DNA from: Nakamurella silvestris
Lineage (GTDB): Bacteria; Actinomycetota; Actinomycetes; Mycobacteriales; Nakamurellaceae
Length of the DNA: 64,000 bases
Reading direction: 5' to 3'
Assembly (NCBI GenBank): GCA_003576535.1
Contig: QXCQ01000209.1
Span: 370-64,369 of the forward strand
Under the pieces are notes generated by a model. It did no database searches, had not been told where the DNA came from, and saw only the letters and a list, made by a program, of their open reading frames with translations. The position numbers and the translations under genes are program-made. Position 1 is the stretch's first letter. Each line of letters begins with the position of its first letter. This document shows, one piece after another, positions 44,010 to 54,020 of the stretch.

Positions 44010-44273
44010 ATGAGCGCATACGAGGGACCGGCCGTCCTGCGAGCGATGGTCAACAGATCAACCGGTATCGATTGCAACGTCAACGCCCTGGTGACCGAGA
44101 CCGGCAACGGGTGGGAGGTCATTGTTGCCGCCGACACGCCAGACGACCATCTCGGTGTAGGAGTATTCGGCAACCCGTGGTTGCTGATCTTCCCCGACGG
44201 CAGTTCCTTCGACGTCCAGGTGCAGGCCGACGATTCAGGAAACTGGACGGTGACGGAGATCGGCGGCAGCTGA
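44010..44273 (+). CDS. Small hypothetical protein
   Basis: 87 residues, acidic, beta-rich in appearance ('GWEVIVAADTPDDHLGVGVF', 'SSFDVQVQADDSGNWTVTEI'). No family is recognised and there is no signal peptide. The ATG at 44010 has no convincing ribosome site. It starts 40 nt after element B2 and is divergent from the ECF sigma factor. Confidence 0.55.
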   Translation: MSAYEGPAVLRAMVNRSTGIDCNVNALVTETGNGWEVIVAADTPDDHLGVGVFGNPWLLIFPDGSSFDVQVQADDSGNWTVTEIGGS

Positions 44274-44445
44274 ATCTGCTTCATGCTGCGAGATGCGTTC
44301 GCGGGTGGTGATAGTGTCGCCGGGCCGCCTCTTCCTTCTCACCGTTCACGTCACGTACGACGTTTGCCATGAATCTTGCAGTTGATGTTGGAAGGCCGTT
44401 CGGCCTGGCTTTTTGATCCCCGCTCGGACCCGCCGCCCGCGCCGT

Positions 44446-44739
44446 ATGTCGCCGGCGCAGAAAGCACTTCGCGGTTGGCGTATCCAGGTGAGATTCGCCC
44501 AATGGCAAGAGCGACACCGCGGTCGGGGCAACTTCTACCTGGACAATCTCGACCTGGCGGACCATTGGCATGATCGGGAAACCTTGGAGTCCTTGCTCGT
44601 CCATGGGGGGCTGAGCCGGTCATCGCGGCACGAGCTACGGGATCTCGACCTCCAGTATCTGGAGGCGACGCTGCCGCACCCTGGAGGTGGTTGCTCCCGT
44701 TGGTGGGAGGGTCGGCGGTTCTACAGTGTGCTCGATTGA
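44446..44739 (+). CDS. Small hypothetical protein, basic and aromatic-rich
   Basis: 97 residues from the ATG at 44446 (MSPAQKALRGW); an in-frame ATG at 44413 is also possible. 'FYLDNLDLADHWHDRETLES' and 'SRHELRDLDLQYLEATLPHP' look like real protein, helical and charged. I recognise no family. There is no ribosome site. It ends before palindromic element C3. The stretch 44274-44445 contains a lower-GC patch with T-runs. Confidence 0.5.
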   Translation: MSPAQKALRGWRIQVRFAQWQERHRGRGNFYLDNLDLADHWHDRETLESLLVHGGLSRSSRHELRDLDLQYLEATLPHPGGGCSRWWEGRRFYSVLD

Positions 44740-44828
44740 ACGCTCGGCCACGCATCCTCCGCGAGATGCCTGCACCCTCCGTCCCGCGGCAAGCCCGGCA
44801 CCGTCAGACCCTGGGCCCCACACTTACA

Positions 44829-44876
44829 GGTGCGTTTACTGACGCCCACACGGCGTGTCACGTCAGAAAACGCACC
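44829..44876. repeat. Family C palindromic element, copy 3
   Basis: GGTGCGTTTACTGACG (44829-44844) pairs with CGTCAGAAAACGCACC (44861-44876), 15 of 16 bases, with a 16-nt loop. It is between convergent stops (44739 and 44891). The tightest member of the family. Confidence 0.8.
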
Positions 44877-44890
44877 GACCAACCCGGCAC

Positions 44891-46315
44891 CTAGCGCGGC
44901 AGCAGGTCCGGGATCTCGGCGTCCAGCTCCAGCCCGAGCAGGGCGTTCTCCACCAGCTCCGACAGGGCCGGGTGGATCCAGTACTGGCCGCGCGCCACCT
45001 CGGCGACGGTCTGGCCCAGGGACATGGCCTGGATGAACGGCTGGATCACCGTGGCAGCCTCCGGCCCGATGATGTGCGCCCCGAGGATCAGCCCGGTGGC
45101 CGGGTCGGCGATCACCTTGGCGAAGTTGGTGCTGTCCTCCCGCGCCCAGCCGGCCGCGATGTCCCCGTAGTTCTGCACCTTGGTGACGTACCGGAGCTGA
45201 CGGGCCTTCGCCTGCTCCTCGGTGAGGCCGACGCTGGCGATCTGCGGATCGGTGAACACCGCCGCCGGGACGAAGCGGTGGTCCGTGCGGATCAGGTCGT
45301 CCGGGTGCTGCAGGTTGTGCGCCACCACCTTCGCCTCGTGGTTGGCCACGTGCTTCAACGCGTAGTCGGAACTGATGTCACCCAGGGCCCAGATCCCGGG
45401 CACCGAGGTGCGCTGGTACTCGTCGACGATCAGCCGTCCGTCCGCGTGGGTGTCCAGACCGGCGGCGGCCACGTCGAGCAGATCACTGTTCGGGGTCCGA
45501 CCGATCGCGACCAGCACCAGGTCGGCCTCGACCGTCTGCGGACCCTCGGGGCTGTCGAACTCCACCCGGACACCGGTCTCGCTCTCGACGACCTTGGTGA
45601 GCCCGGCGTGGGTGCGGACGTCGTACCGGCGGTCGGCGGCGGCGGTGAAGGCGGCGGAGACCTCGGCGTCCTGGCTCCGCAGCAGCCGGTCCGACCGCAC
45701 CAGCTGGGTCACCTGGGTGCCGAAGGAGGCGAAGACGTGGGCGAACTCGGCGGCGATGTAACCGCCACCGAGCACCACCAGGCTCTTCGGCAGCTCGTCG
45801 ATCCGCATGATCGTGTCGGAGGTGTGCAGACGATGCCCGGGGCCGTACCCGGCCGGGTCGGACAGGCCGGCGACATCGGGCAGGGTGGGGCGACCGCCGG
45901 CGGCGACGACGATCCGATCGGCGGTGATCGTCTCGCCGGTACCGGTGTCGATCGTGCGGGCGTCGAGGAACTTCGCGGTCCCGGTGTAGACGGTGATGTT
46001 CGGGGTGCGCTCCCCCGTGCGGTACTCGCGGCCGCCCGCCTCGATGGCGTCGATCCGGCGGAAGATGCGGTCCCGGATGTCGGTCCAGCGCACCCGGTCG
46101 ACGTGGGCGTCGACACCGAGTTCACCCGCCCGGCGGGCTCCGTCGGCGAGGTCGGCGGGGTGCACGTACATCTTGGTCGGGATGCAGCCCACGTTCAGGC
46201 AGGTGCCGCCGAAGGCACCCTTCTCCAGGATGGCGATGTCCAGGTGCTCGAAGGCCGGCCCTGCGATGGAGTTACCGGAACCGGTACCGATGATGACGAG
46301 ATCGAAATGGCGCAT
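44891..46315 (-). CDS. mtr: Mycothione reductase
   Basis: 474 residues from the ATG at 46315 (MRHFDLVIIGTGSGN). A class I flavoprotein disulfide reductase: FAD loop GTGSGN, redox-active pair in 'GGTCLNVGCIPTKMY', NADPH loop 'VVLGGGYIAAEFAHVFASFG', second FAD motif 'IWALGDIS', and the interface His-Glu in 'HPALSELVENALL'. It reduces mycothiol disulfide with NADPH, so the host should make mycothiol. A TACCCT box ends 6 nt before the ATG and no ribosome site exists, so it is probably leaderless. Its first codons overlap the end of the upstream gene. Confidence 0.94.
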   Translation of the reverse strand: MRHFDLVIIGTGSGNSIAGPAFEHLDIAILEKGAFGGTCLNVGCIPTKMYVHPADLADGARRAGELGVDAHVDRVRWTDIRDRIFRRIDAIEAGGREYRTGERTPNITVYTGTAKFLDARTIDTGTGETITADRIVVAAGGRPTLPDVAGLSDPAGYGPGHRLHTSDTIMRIDELPKSLVVLGGGYIAAEFAHVFASFGTQVTQLVRSDRLLRSQDAEVSAAFTAAADRRYDVRTHAGLTKVVESETGVRVEFDSPEGPQTVEADLVLVAIGRTPNSDLLDVAAAGLDTHADGRLIVDEYQRTSVPGIWALGDISSDYALKHVANHEAKVVAHNLQHPDDLIRTDHRFVPAAVFTDPQIASVGLTEEQAKARQLRYVTKVQNYGDIAAGWAREDSTNFAKVIADPATGLILGAHIIGPEAATVIQPFIQAMSLGQTVAEVARGQYWIHPALSELVENALLGLELDAEIPDLLPR

Positions 46316-46829
46316 GGGACCAGGGTAACCAGACCGGTCGACCCGACATTCCGGCCGGGCCGGAGTTCGCGAACCAGGCCGTCGCGGCACCGGTGAACCG
46401 GCTGCCCAGACGACGCGCGAAGACGGCCGCCGGATCGCCGGCGATGTAGGTGTTCTGCAGGAACTTCAGCGTGTGTTCGCCGTTGCTCGTGCGGATCGTC
46501 ATCCGCGCTCGACCGAATCGGAGCCTGCGGTACTCGGCGGAGGTGATCCGGTCCCAGAGCACCAGCGTCATCCGGGGCGAGGCGAGCAGACCCTCGACAC
46601 CGTTGCGCAGCACCTTCTGCAGAAAGGGACTGCCCGACACCACACTTCCACCGGACACCCCGGCGGCCGAAGCCACCCCCTGCGCGACTCCGGTCGCCCC
46701 CGCTGCGCCGGACACGACGGCCCGGTGGATCACGACCCCCTGACCGAGGACAACGACGATCCGCCCCAATCCGGCCGGTGCCCACCCGGCCAGAACCTCG
46801 TCGGCCCGTGTCTGGTCCATCGATGCCAT
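46272..46829 (-). CDS. Hypothetical protein (Ala/Gly/Val-rich N-terminal half, basic C-terminal half)
   Basis: 185 residues from the ATG at 46829 with GGAGG close before it. The middle 'LLASPRMTLVLWDRITSAEY' and 'TIRTSNGEHTLKFLQNTYIA' looks like a small beta domain. The N-terminal half contains a Gly/Ala/Val stretch that could be membrane-associated. The last 14 codons overlap the mtr start, and the mtr promoter therefore lies inside this gene. No family is recognised. Confidence 0.6.
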   Translation of the reverse strand: MASMDQTRADEVLAGWAPAGLGRIVVVLGQGVVIHRAVVSGAAGATGVAQGVASAAGVSGGSVVSGSPFLQKVLRNGVEGLLASPRMTLVLWDRITSAEYRRLRFGRARMTIRTSNGEHTLKFLQNTYIAGDPAAVFARRLGSRFTGAATAWFANSGPAGMSGRPVWLPWSHAPFRSRHHRYRFR

Positions 46830-46883
46830 CCGTCCTCCCCGATCATCACCGACGGCATGCCGGCCCAGTTGTTCTACGCCGAT

Positions 46884-46917
46884 CCGCCGAGGCGCAGGTC
46901 CACCTGCGCCTCGGCGG
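46884..46917 (-). terminator. Strong terminator hairpin behind the YbhB gene
   Basis: A perfect 15-bp stem (46884-46898 / 46903-46917, CCGCCGAGGCGCAGG) with a TCCA loop, 5 nt past the stop at 46922. There is no U-run, as is common for actinobacterial terminators. Confidence 0.75.
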
Positions 46918-46921
46918 TCGC

Positions 46922-47464
46922 TCAGCGCTGGTAGGTCGGCACGATGATCGCCCGTGCCAGGGTGTGGAAGGCCAAGTTGAAGGCCACGGCCGCAGGCGTT
47001 GTCGTCCGGTCGACGCCCAGCGTCGGGGTGTCGACGGCGTGCACCACGAAGTAGTAGCGGTGTTCGCCGTCACCCTGCGGCGGGGCGGCACCGGCGTAGT
47101 CGGCGGTACCCATGTCGTTCCGGACATGGAAGGCCCCGTGCGGCAGACCGCGGTCCCCGGAGCCGACCCCCCGATTGAGATCGGTGGTGCTGAACGGCAG
47201 ATCGATGACGGTCCAGTGCCAGAAGCCCGACGGTGTCGGCGCATCCGGGTCGAAACAGCTGACCACGAACGACTTCGTCTGGATCGGGAAGCCCGACCAG
47301 GACAGGTGCGGGGACTGGTTGCCGCCGTGCTGCCCCCCGCCGGAGAAGATGTGGTCGACCGCGAGTTCGCGGCCGTCGGTGATGTCGTCGCTGACCACCG
47401 TGAAACTCGGTACCGGTGGCAACTGGCTGTACGGATCGGCGGCCTTCGGTCGCTGCAGGGACAT
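46922..47464 (-). CDS. YbhB/YbcL family (PEBP/RKIP-like) protein
   Basis: 180 residues from an ATG with an AAGGAG site. The phosphatidylethanolamine-binding-protein fold is shown by 'GGNQSPHLSWSGFPIQTKSF', the ligand-site Asp-Pro in 'CFDPDAPTPSGFWHW', and 'HRYYFVVHAVDT' with the conserved strand near the C-terminus. Bacterial members bind small anionic ligands; the role is unclear. The terminator at 46884-46917 follows. The 147-nt leader has short GGTCGGACGGTGCAGG direct repeats near 47523-47562. Confidence 0.9.
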   Translation of the reverse strand: MSLQRPKAADPYSQLPPVPSFTVVSDDITDGRELAVDHIFSGGGQHGGNQSPHLSWSGFPIQTKSFVVSCFDPDAPTPSGFWHWTVIDLPFSTTDLNRGVGSGDRGLPHGAFHVRNDMGTADYAGAAPPQGDGEHRYYFVVHAVDTPTLGVDRTTTPAAVAFNLAFHTLARAIIVPTYQR

Positions 47465-47611
47465 TGCTGTTCTCCTTCTGCCGGGGTGGGTCGTCGGGGT
47501 GGGGCTTCGGGTTCGGACGGGTCGGGGTCGGACGGTGCAGGGTCGGACGGTGCAGGGAATCGGGTGGACGGCCGTGGACCGGGCACTCTGTTCGGCGAGC
47601 CCGGGCCCCGG

Positions 47612-48466
47612 CTACGGCAGGGTCAGGATCTCCGCGCCGGTGTCGGTGACCACCAGGGTGTGCTCGAACTGCGCGGTCCAGCTCTTGTCCCGGGTGGACA
47701 CCGTCCACCCGTCGCTCCACAGGTCCCAGGCGATCCCGCCGAGGGTGATCATCGGTTCGATGGTGAAGGTCATGCCCTTCTGGATCACGGTGTCCACCGA
47801 GGGCTCGTCGTAGTGGAGCACCACCAGGCCGGAGTGGAAGGTCGTCGCGATCCCGTGGCCGGTGTAGTCCCGCACCACCCCGTAGCCGAAACGCTGGGCG
47901 TAGGCCTCGATCACCCGGCCGACGACGTTCAGCGGCCGACCGGGTTTCACGGCCTTGATCGCGCGACGCAGGGACTCCTCGGTCCGTTCCACCAGGAGTC
48001 GGTTCTCCTCGCTGACGTCACCGGCGAGGAAGGTTGCGTTGGTGTCGCCGTGCACCCCGTTGATGTAGGCGGTGACGTCGATGTTGACGATGTCGCCGTC
48101 CTCGATGACGGTCTTGTCCGGGATCCCGTGGCAGATCACCTCGTTCAACGAGGTGCAGCAGGACTTCCAGAAGTTCTTGTACCCCAGCGTCGAGGGATAG
48201 GCGTGGTGGTCCAGCAGGTACTCGTGGCAGATCCGGTCGAGCTCGTCGGTGGTCACCCCGGGGGCGACGGCCTTGCCCGCCTCGGCCAGCGCCTGGGCGG
48301 CGATCCGACCGGCGATCCGCATCTTGTCGATGGTCTCCTCGGACTGCACCCAGGCCTCGTCACCCTCCTTGGCGGTCTTCTTGCCGACGTACTCCGGGCG
48401 GGGTATCGAGGCGGGGACGGTACGGATCGGGGTCTGTTCGGCAGAACTCAGCGGCGCGCGGGACAT
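47612..48466 (-). CDS. map: Methionine aminopeptidase type I
   Basis: 284 residues. The actinobacterial N-terminal extension (about 40 residues with a PxxP-type 'PASIPRPEY') is like mycobacterial MapB. Metal ligands: Asp in '[20 protein letters not shown]', His in '[11 protein letters not shown]', Glu in '[11 protein letters not shown]' and Glu in 'QFEHTLVVT'. It removes the initiator methionine from nascent proteins. The neighbours (PBP lipoprotein, GNAT, ispG) are as in mycobacteria. Confidence 0.96.
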   Translation of the reverse strand: MSRAPLSSAEQTPIRTVPASIPRPEYVGKKTAKEGDEAWVQSEETIDKMRIAGRIAAQALAEAGKAVAPGVTTDELDRICHEYLLDHHAYPSTLGYKNFWKSCCTSLNEVICHGIPDKTVIEDGDIVNIDVTAYINGVHGDTNATFLAGDVSEENRLLVERTEESLRRAIKAVKPGRPLNVVGRVIEAYAQRFGYGVVRDYTGHGIATTFHSGLVVLHYDEPSVDTVIQKGMTFTIEPMITLGGIAWDLWSDGWTVSTRDKSWTAQFEHTLVVTDTGAEILTLP

Positions 48467-48523
48467 GGGACCACCCTACGACCCTGCCGCTCGGCCACTG
48501 CCCGGCTGCCCCTGCCGCACGGG

Positions 48524-50386
48524 TCAGCCTGCGTCGAGGGCGGTGAGGAAATCGGAGATCACGGTGTTGGTGCGCCCGGAGGATTCGCCGCCGACGATCA
48601 GCGCGGCGAAGGCAAGATCGCCCCGGTATCCGACGGTCCAGGCGTGGGCGTGAATCTCACCCTTGTCGTTGCTGAATTCGGCCGTGCCGGTCTTGGCGTA
48701 GACCTCCCCCAGCGGCGCGAGCACCTTGGCCGTGCCGTCGGTCACCACCGCCCGCATCAGGGTGCGGAGGCCACTGACGACGGTGTCGGGCAGCGGCGGT
48801 GCCGGCTGATCGACCTTCGTCTCGGTCCCGCGGATCAGGGTCGGGGTCGGCATGCCGCCGTTGGCGACGGTCGCGGCCATCAGGGCACTGGAGAACACGC
48901 TGGTCAGGATCACACCCTGACCGAACCCGTCCTCGGCCTGCTGGTTCACCGAGTCGGCGGGCGGGGCCTGTCCGGTCAGGGTGGTGATCCCCGGCACGAC
49001 GAAGTCCAGCCCGATGCCGAAGGACTTCGCCGCCTTGGTCAGGGCGTCCTCGGGCAGGTCGACCGAGATCTGGGCGAAGGTGGTGTTGCAGGACTCGGCG
49101 AAGGCCTTGGTCAGGTCGACGGTTCCCAGGTCGAAACCCTCGAAGTTGGACACCGGGCGGACGTCGAAGGTCTTGGTGCCGGGGCATTCCACCTCGGTGG
49201 TGGGGGTCAGCTTCAGACCCTCGAACCCGGCGGTGGCGGTGACGATCTTGAAGGTCGAGCCCGGCGGGTACTGGCCCTGCAGCGCCATCGAGCCCTGGGC
49301 GTTGGCGGCGGCGTTCTGGGCCACGGCCAGGATCTCACCGGTGGAGGGCTGGATGGCCACCAGCATGGCCGGCTCCGGGATCGGGTTCAGCACGGTCTCG
49401 GCGGCGGTCTGGACCTTGGCGTCCAACGTCAGGGTGACCTTCTTCCCCGGAACCGCGGCCTGTTCCTGCAGGGTCGTCAGCTCCGCGCCCGAGGTGTCGA
49501 TGGTGACGATCCGCCAGCCGGGGGTGCCCTCGGTCATCTTGTCGGTGACCGGGGTGACCTCGGACAACAGAGCTTTGGCGAAATCCCGGGTCGGCGGCAG
49601 GTTGCGCACGGTCGAGGGGGTGCTCACACCGGGGATCGCCGCCAGGGCGGTCTGCACGGTGTTGAAGTCGCTCTCCCGCAGGTTGATGATCGTGTACCCC
49701 TGATCGGCATCGGCCTTGCCGATGTCGGTGGCGAGGATCTTCGGATCGAGGGTCGGATCGAATTTCTTCAGGATCCCGACCAGGGTGGTGCTGGTCGCCG
49801 CGACGTCGGTCATCTCACCCGGGAGGGCGACCACGCTGAACACCCGGACCGGCGAGACGATCTGGGCGTTGCTGCGGTCCACCAGGGACCCGGTCTCGGT
49901 CGGGGTGGTGCGGACGACGACGGTCTGCTGCGGGCCGAGTTCCGGATGGATGTTCGTGCTGGCCCACTTCAGCTTCCAGGCCGAGCCCTGTTGCACCCAT
50001 TGCCAGGTGACGTCGTAGGACCAGGAGCCCGCCATCGGCAGCTCCCAGGTCACGGTCGCGGTCGAGGAGGCCGTGGTCTGGGAGGTCCGGCTGACCGCGC
50101 CGGGAACCACGGTGAACTTCGTCGGTTCGAGGTCTCCGGACACCTTGTCGAGGGCCTGGCCGGCCGCGGCAGGATCCGTCGTCAACTTTCCGGCCGCAGC
50201 CGTGTCCCCGGCCTGCCACGCCTTCGCATACGCTGCCGCCTCGGTACCGGGGTCGGGCAGGGTGACCGTGTTGTCCGGCGTACCGGAGGTGCAGGCACCC
50301 AGGAGCAGCAGCACCACCAGGGCCAGGGCCGCCGAGGCCGGCACACGGTGCCGCGCGCGCGGGCGGTGGGATCGAATGGCACTCAC
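48524..50386 (-). CDS. Penicillin-binding lipoprotein, class B transpeptidase (Rv2864c-like)
   Basis: 620 residues from the GTG at 50386. There is a lipoprotein signal with lipobox LLGAC. An NTF2-like (MecA-N) domain (about 40-170) and a PBP dimer region precede the transpeptidase: SxxK in 'PPGSTFKIVTATAG', SxN in 'FAESCNTTFAQ', KTG in 'VYAKTGTAEF'. It crosslinks peptidoglycan at the outer membrane face. A GATACT box lies 6 nt before the GTG and the only purine-rich stretch touches the start codon, so leaderless translation is possible. Mycobacterial orthologues influence beta-lactam and carbapenem response. Confidence 0.93.
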   Translation of the reverse strand: MSAIRSHRPRARHRVPASAALALVVLLLLGACTSGTPDNTVTLPDPGTEAAAYAKAWQAGDTAAAGKLTTDPAAAGQALDKVSGDLEPTKFTVVPGAVSRTSQTTASSTATVTWELPMAGSWSYDVTWQWVQQGSAWKLKWASTNIHPELGPQQTVVVRTTPTETGSLVDRSNAQIVSPVRVFSVVALPGEMTDVAATSTTLVGILKKFDPTLDPKILATDIGKADADQGYTIINLRESDFNTVQTALAAIPGVSTPSTVRNLPPTRDFAKALLSEVTPVTDKMTEGTPGWRIVTIDTSGAELTTLQEQAAVPGKKVTLTLDAKVQTAAETVLNPIPEPAMLVAIQPSTGEILAVAQNAAANAQGSMALQGQYPPGSTFKIVTATAGFEGLKLTPTTEVECPGTKTFDVRPVSNFEGFDLGTVDLTKAFAESCNTTFAQISVDLPEDALTKAAKSFGIGLDFVVPGITTLTGQAPPADSVNQQAEDGFGQGVILTSVFSSALMAATVANGGMPTPTLIRGTETKVDQPAPPLPDTVVSGLRTLMRAVVTDGTAKVLAPLGEVYAKTGTAEFSNDKGEIHAHAWTVGYRGDLAFAALIVGGESSGRTNTVISDFLTALDAG

Positions 50387-50492
50387 CTTCCCAGTATCCC
50401 GACACCCTCCGACAATCGAGGCCTTCGACGCTCCGCGCCGCAGGCCCACCACCCGGGAGAGGGATAAACCCTCCGGGCCCGGCCGACGCGCA

Positions 50493-50552
50493 TCCTGCGG
50501 CGGGACATGCGCAGATGTGAACGCTCTCACCTGCGCGTATCCCACCGCGGGA
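50493..50552. repeat. Family B 60-bp palindromic element, copy 3
   Basis: The arms are 50493-50514 and 50531-50552, with loop changes relative to B1/B2. It lies 28 nt past the GNAT stop and 106 nt before the PBP start, both genes on the minus strand. Confidence 0.82.
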
Positions 50553-50580
50553 TGCCCAAGGACCAGCCGGAACAGCCCAC

Positions 50581-51441
50581 CTAGAACAGCACCGAGGCGA
50601 AGGTCGCCACCTGCTCGAAACCCACCCGCTCGTACACCCGGCGGGCGGCGGTGTTGAAGTCGTTGACGTACAGCACGGGAGTACGCCCCATGCCGTCCTG
50701 GACCGCCCGGACCACGGCGGCCATCCCGGTGGAACCGACCCCCTGTCCGCGCAGGTCCGGATGGACCCACACCCCCTGGATCATCGCCGCGGTGTCCGAG
50801 GCCGACCCCACCTCGGCCTTGAACACCACCTCGTCGCCGTCGAACATGACGAAGGCGCGGCCGGCGGCGATCAGGTCGGACAGCCGTCGTCGGTAGCTCC
50901 TTCCGCCGTCACCGGCCCGGGGATCGGTGCCCACCTCCTCGGTGAACATGGCCACGGCCGCCGGGTAGTAGGCGTCCAGATCCGATGCTCTGGCATGACG
51001 TACCCGGGGGTCGGGGTGGACCAGTGGCGGGGCGGTGCACACCAGCAGCGGCTGGTTCTCCCGGACCGAGCGGGCCCGTCCCCACTGCGGCTGGACCAGC
51101 TCCCACAACGGGAGCACCAGCTCGGCCCGGCCCACGATGGAGGCACTGCGGCGGCCGTGCCTGCCCGCCACCGAGGCGAAGGCGCGGATCGCCCGGGCGT
51201 CACCGGACAGCGGGATCAGGTTGCTGCCGAAATAACACAGACCGGCCCGGCCGCCGGACACCCCCCAGAGCTGGCCGCCCAGGCCCTCGTTGTCCATCCC
51301 GCATTCGTCGAACCGCGCCGCCACCAGGCAGCTCGCGTACGGATCGGCGCGCAGCACCGCATCGACGGTCTCGGCATGCCCGGGCCCCAGCGAACGCGCA
51401 CTCAGCGCGGTCAACATCGACCCGAACCCCGAGGCGGTCAC
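50581..51441 (-). CDS. GNAT acetyltransferase with N-terminal DUF4081 domain (Rv2867c-like)
   Basis: 286 residues from the GTG at 51441 (VTASGFGSMLTAL), with GAGGG 9 nt before it and 11 nt after the ispG stop. The N-terminal DUF4081 half ('GGQLWGVSGGRAGLCYFGSN') is followed by a GNAT domain ('MIQGVWVHPDLRGQGVGSTG', then 'PVLYVNDFNTAARRVYERVG'). Rv2867c sits in the same place downstream of ispG. The substrate is unproven; the conserved linkage to isoprenoid and cell-wall genes is notable. Confidence 0.9.
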   Translation of the reverse strand: MTASGFGSMLTALSARSLGPGHAETVDAVLRADPYASCLVAARFDECGMDNEGLGGQLWGVSGGRAGLCYFGSNLIPLSGDARAIRAFASVAGRHGRRSASIVGRAELVLPLWELVQPQWGRARSVRENQPLLVCTAPPLVHPDPRVRHARASDLDAYYPAAVAMFTEEVGTDPRAGDGGRSYRRRLSDLIAAGRAFVMFDGDEVVFKAEVGSASDTAAMIQGVWVHPDLRGQGVGSTGMAAVVRAVQDGMGRTPVLYVNDFNTAARRVYERVGFEQVATFASVLF

Positions 51442-51452
51442 GGCCGGTGCCC

Positions 51453-52643
<1,191 letters not shown>

Positions 52644-52715
52644 GACTTTCGACTTCCTTCGTGTTTCGTCAGATTTTCGCACGTGCAGGTCAACTGCGGC
52701 AGACCGCGAAACGGG

Positions 52716-54020
52716 TCAGCCGAACAGTTTCACCGGGTTGACCACGTCGGCGACGAAGGTCAGGACGGTGAGCCCTATGAACAACAATGCCACCACATAG
52801 GCCACCGGCATCAGTTTCGCCACGTCGAAGGGGCCGGGATCGGCCCGTTTGAACACCTTGGCGAAGCCCCGCCGGATCCATTCGATGACGGCGCCGAGGA
52901 TGTGTCCACCGTCCAGGGGCAGCAACGGCAGCAGGTTCAGCAGGAACAAGCTCATGTTGAAACCGGCCAGGAGCTGCAGGAACAGCATCAGTTTGTCGGT
53001 GCCGGTGGTGTCCAGGGAGAGGATCTCCCCGGAGATCCGGCCCGCTCCGACGATGCCGACGGGTGAATCGGCGTCCCGCGGGGCGTCGTCGAAGATCGCC
53101 GTCCACAGGGCCGGGATCCGGGCCGGGATGCCGACGACGGCCTTCGCCGCCCGGCCGATGAAATCACCGGTGGTGGTCACGGCGGCCCCGAAGGACTGGG
53201 AGACGTATTCCTGGTCCGGGCCGACCCCCAGGAAACCGACGGTGGCGATACCGGTGGTCACCCCGTCGACGATGATGTTCCGCTGGGTGGAGATGATCGG
53301 GATGGTGGTGGTCTGGACCGTGCCGCCGCGCTCGTAGCTGACCGCCACCGTCCGGCCGCCGGCCTTGGCGATCAGGTCGCGCATCTGGTCCCAGTCCGTC
53401 ACGGTGACACCGTCGAAGGTGAGGAACTTGTCGCCCGGCAGCAGACCGGCCTGGGCGGCCGGGGTCGCCGGATCCGAGGGAAGGCAGTCGGTGCGGGTCT
53501 CGGTCGCCGGGATCACACACTTGGACACCGAGCTGATCGTGGGCACACTCGTCGGGACGCCGATCCCCACCAGCAGGACGGCGAAGATCCCGACCGCCAG
53601 GACCAGGTTCATGAACGGGCCGGCGAACATGATCACGATGCGTTTGAACGGGTGCAGCTGGTAGAACTGGCGGCCGTCATCGGTGACGGCGACCTGCTGC
53701 CGGTCGGAGTTGCGGGTGTCCTCGACCATCTGCCGGAAGATGCCGACCGGCCCCTGGGCGGTGGTCATGCTCCGCTGGCGGCCGTCCTTGCCCGGAGGCA
53801 CCATGCCGACCATCCGGATGTACCCGCCGAGCGGGATCGCCTTGACCCCGTACTCGGTCTCCCCCACCTGTTTGGACCACAGGGTCTTGCCGAAACCGAC
53901 CATGTACTGGGTGGTCCGGACCTTGAAGAGCTTGGCGAAGGTCAGATGGCCGAGCTCGTGCCAGGCGATCGAGAAGATCAGGCCGACCATAAACAGCAGA
54001 ATGCCGATCGCGGTCCACAT
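52716..54020 (-). CDS. rip1: Site-2 protease RseP/Rip1 family
   Basis: 434 residues, M50B family intramembrane zinc protease. HELGH lies at residues 21-25 in the first membrane helix. A PDZ domain follows (about 120-270, 'AQAGLLPGDKFLTFDGVTVT'). The third ligand motif 'LLPLLPLDGGHILGAVIEW' is near the C-terminus, and a final helix 'VAYVVALLFIGLTVLTFV' follows. Mycobacterial Rip1 cuts anti-sigma factors. It overlaps the dxr stop by one base (TGATG). The ECF pair at 42-43.8 kb is a conceivable client, but that is speculation. Confidence 0.95.
   Translation of the reverse strand: MWTAIGILLFMVGLIFSIAWHELGHLTFAKLFKVRTTQYMVGFGKTLWSKQVGETEYGVKAIPLGGYIRMVGMVPPGKDGRQRSMTTAQGPVGIFRQMVEDTRNSDRQQVAVTDDGRQFYQLHPFKRIVIMFAGPFMNLVLAVGIFAVLLVGIGVPTSVPTISSVSKCVIPATETRTDCLPSDPATPAAQAGLLPGDKFLTFDGVTVTDWDQMRDLIAKAGGRTVAVSYERGGTVQTTTIPIISTQRNIIVDGVTTGIATVGFLGVGPDQEYVSQSFGAAVTTTGDFIGRAAKAVVGIPARIPALWTAIFDDAPRDADSPVGIVGAGRISGEILSLDTTGTDKLMLFLQLLAGFNMSLFLLNLLPLLPLDGGHILGAVIEWIRRGFAKVFKRADPGPFDVAKLMPVAYVVALLFIGLTVLTFVADVVNPVKLFG

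Noticed and set aside
44281-44604. A 107-codon minus-strand frame over the second orphan gene
   Set aside because: The plus-strand frame has the more protein-like sequence. Only one can be real, and neither is strongly supported.
46778-50467. A 1229-codon open frame on the plus strand over YbhB, map and the PBP gene
   Set aside because: The opposite strand carries three complete, recognisable proteins with motifs and start sites; this frame is their mirror.
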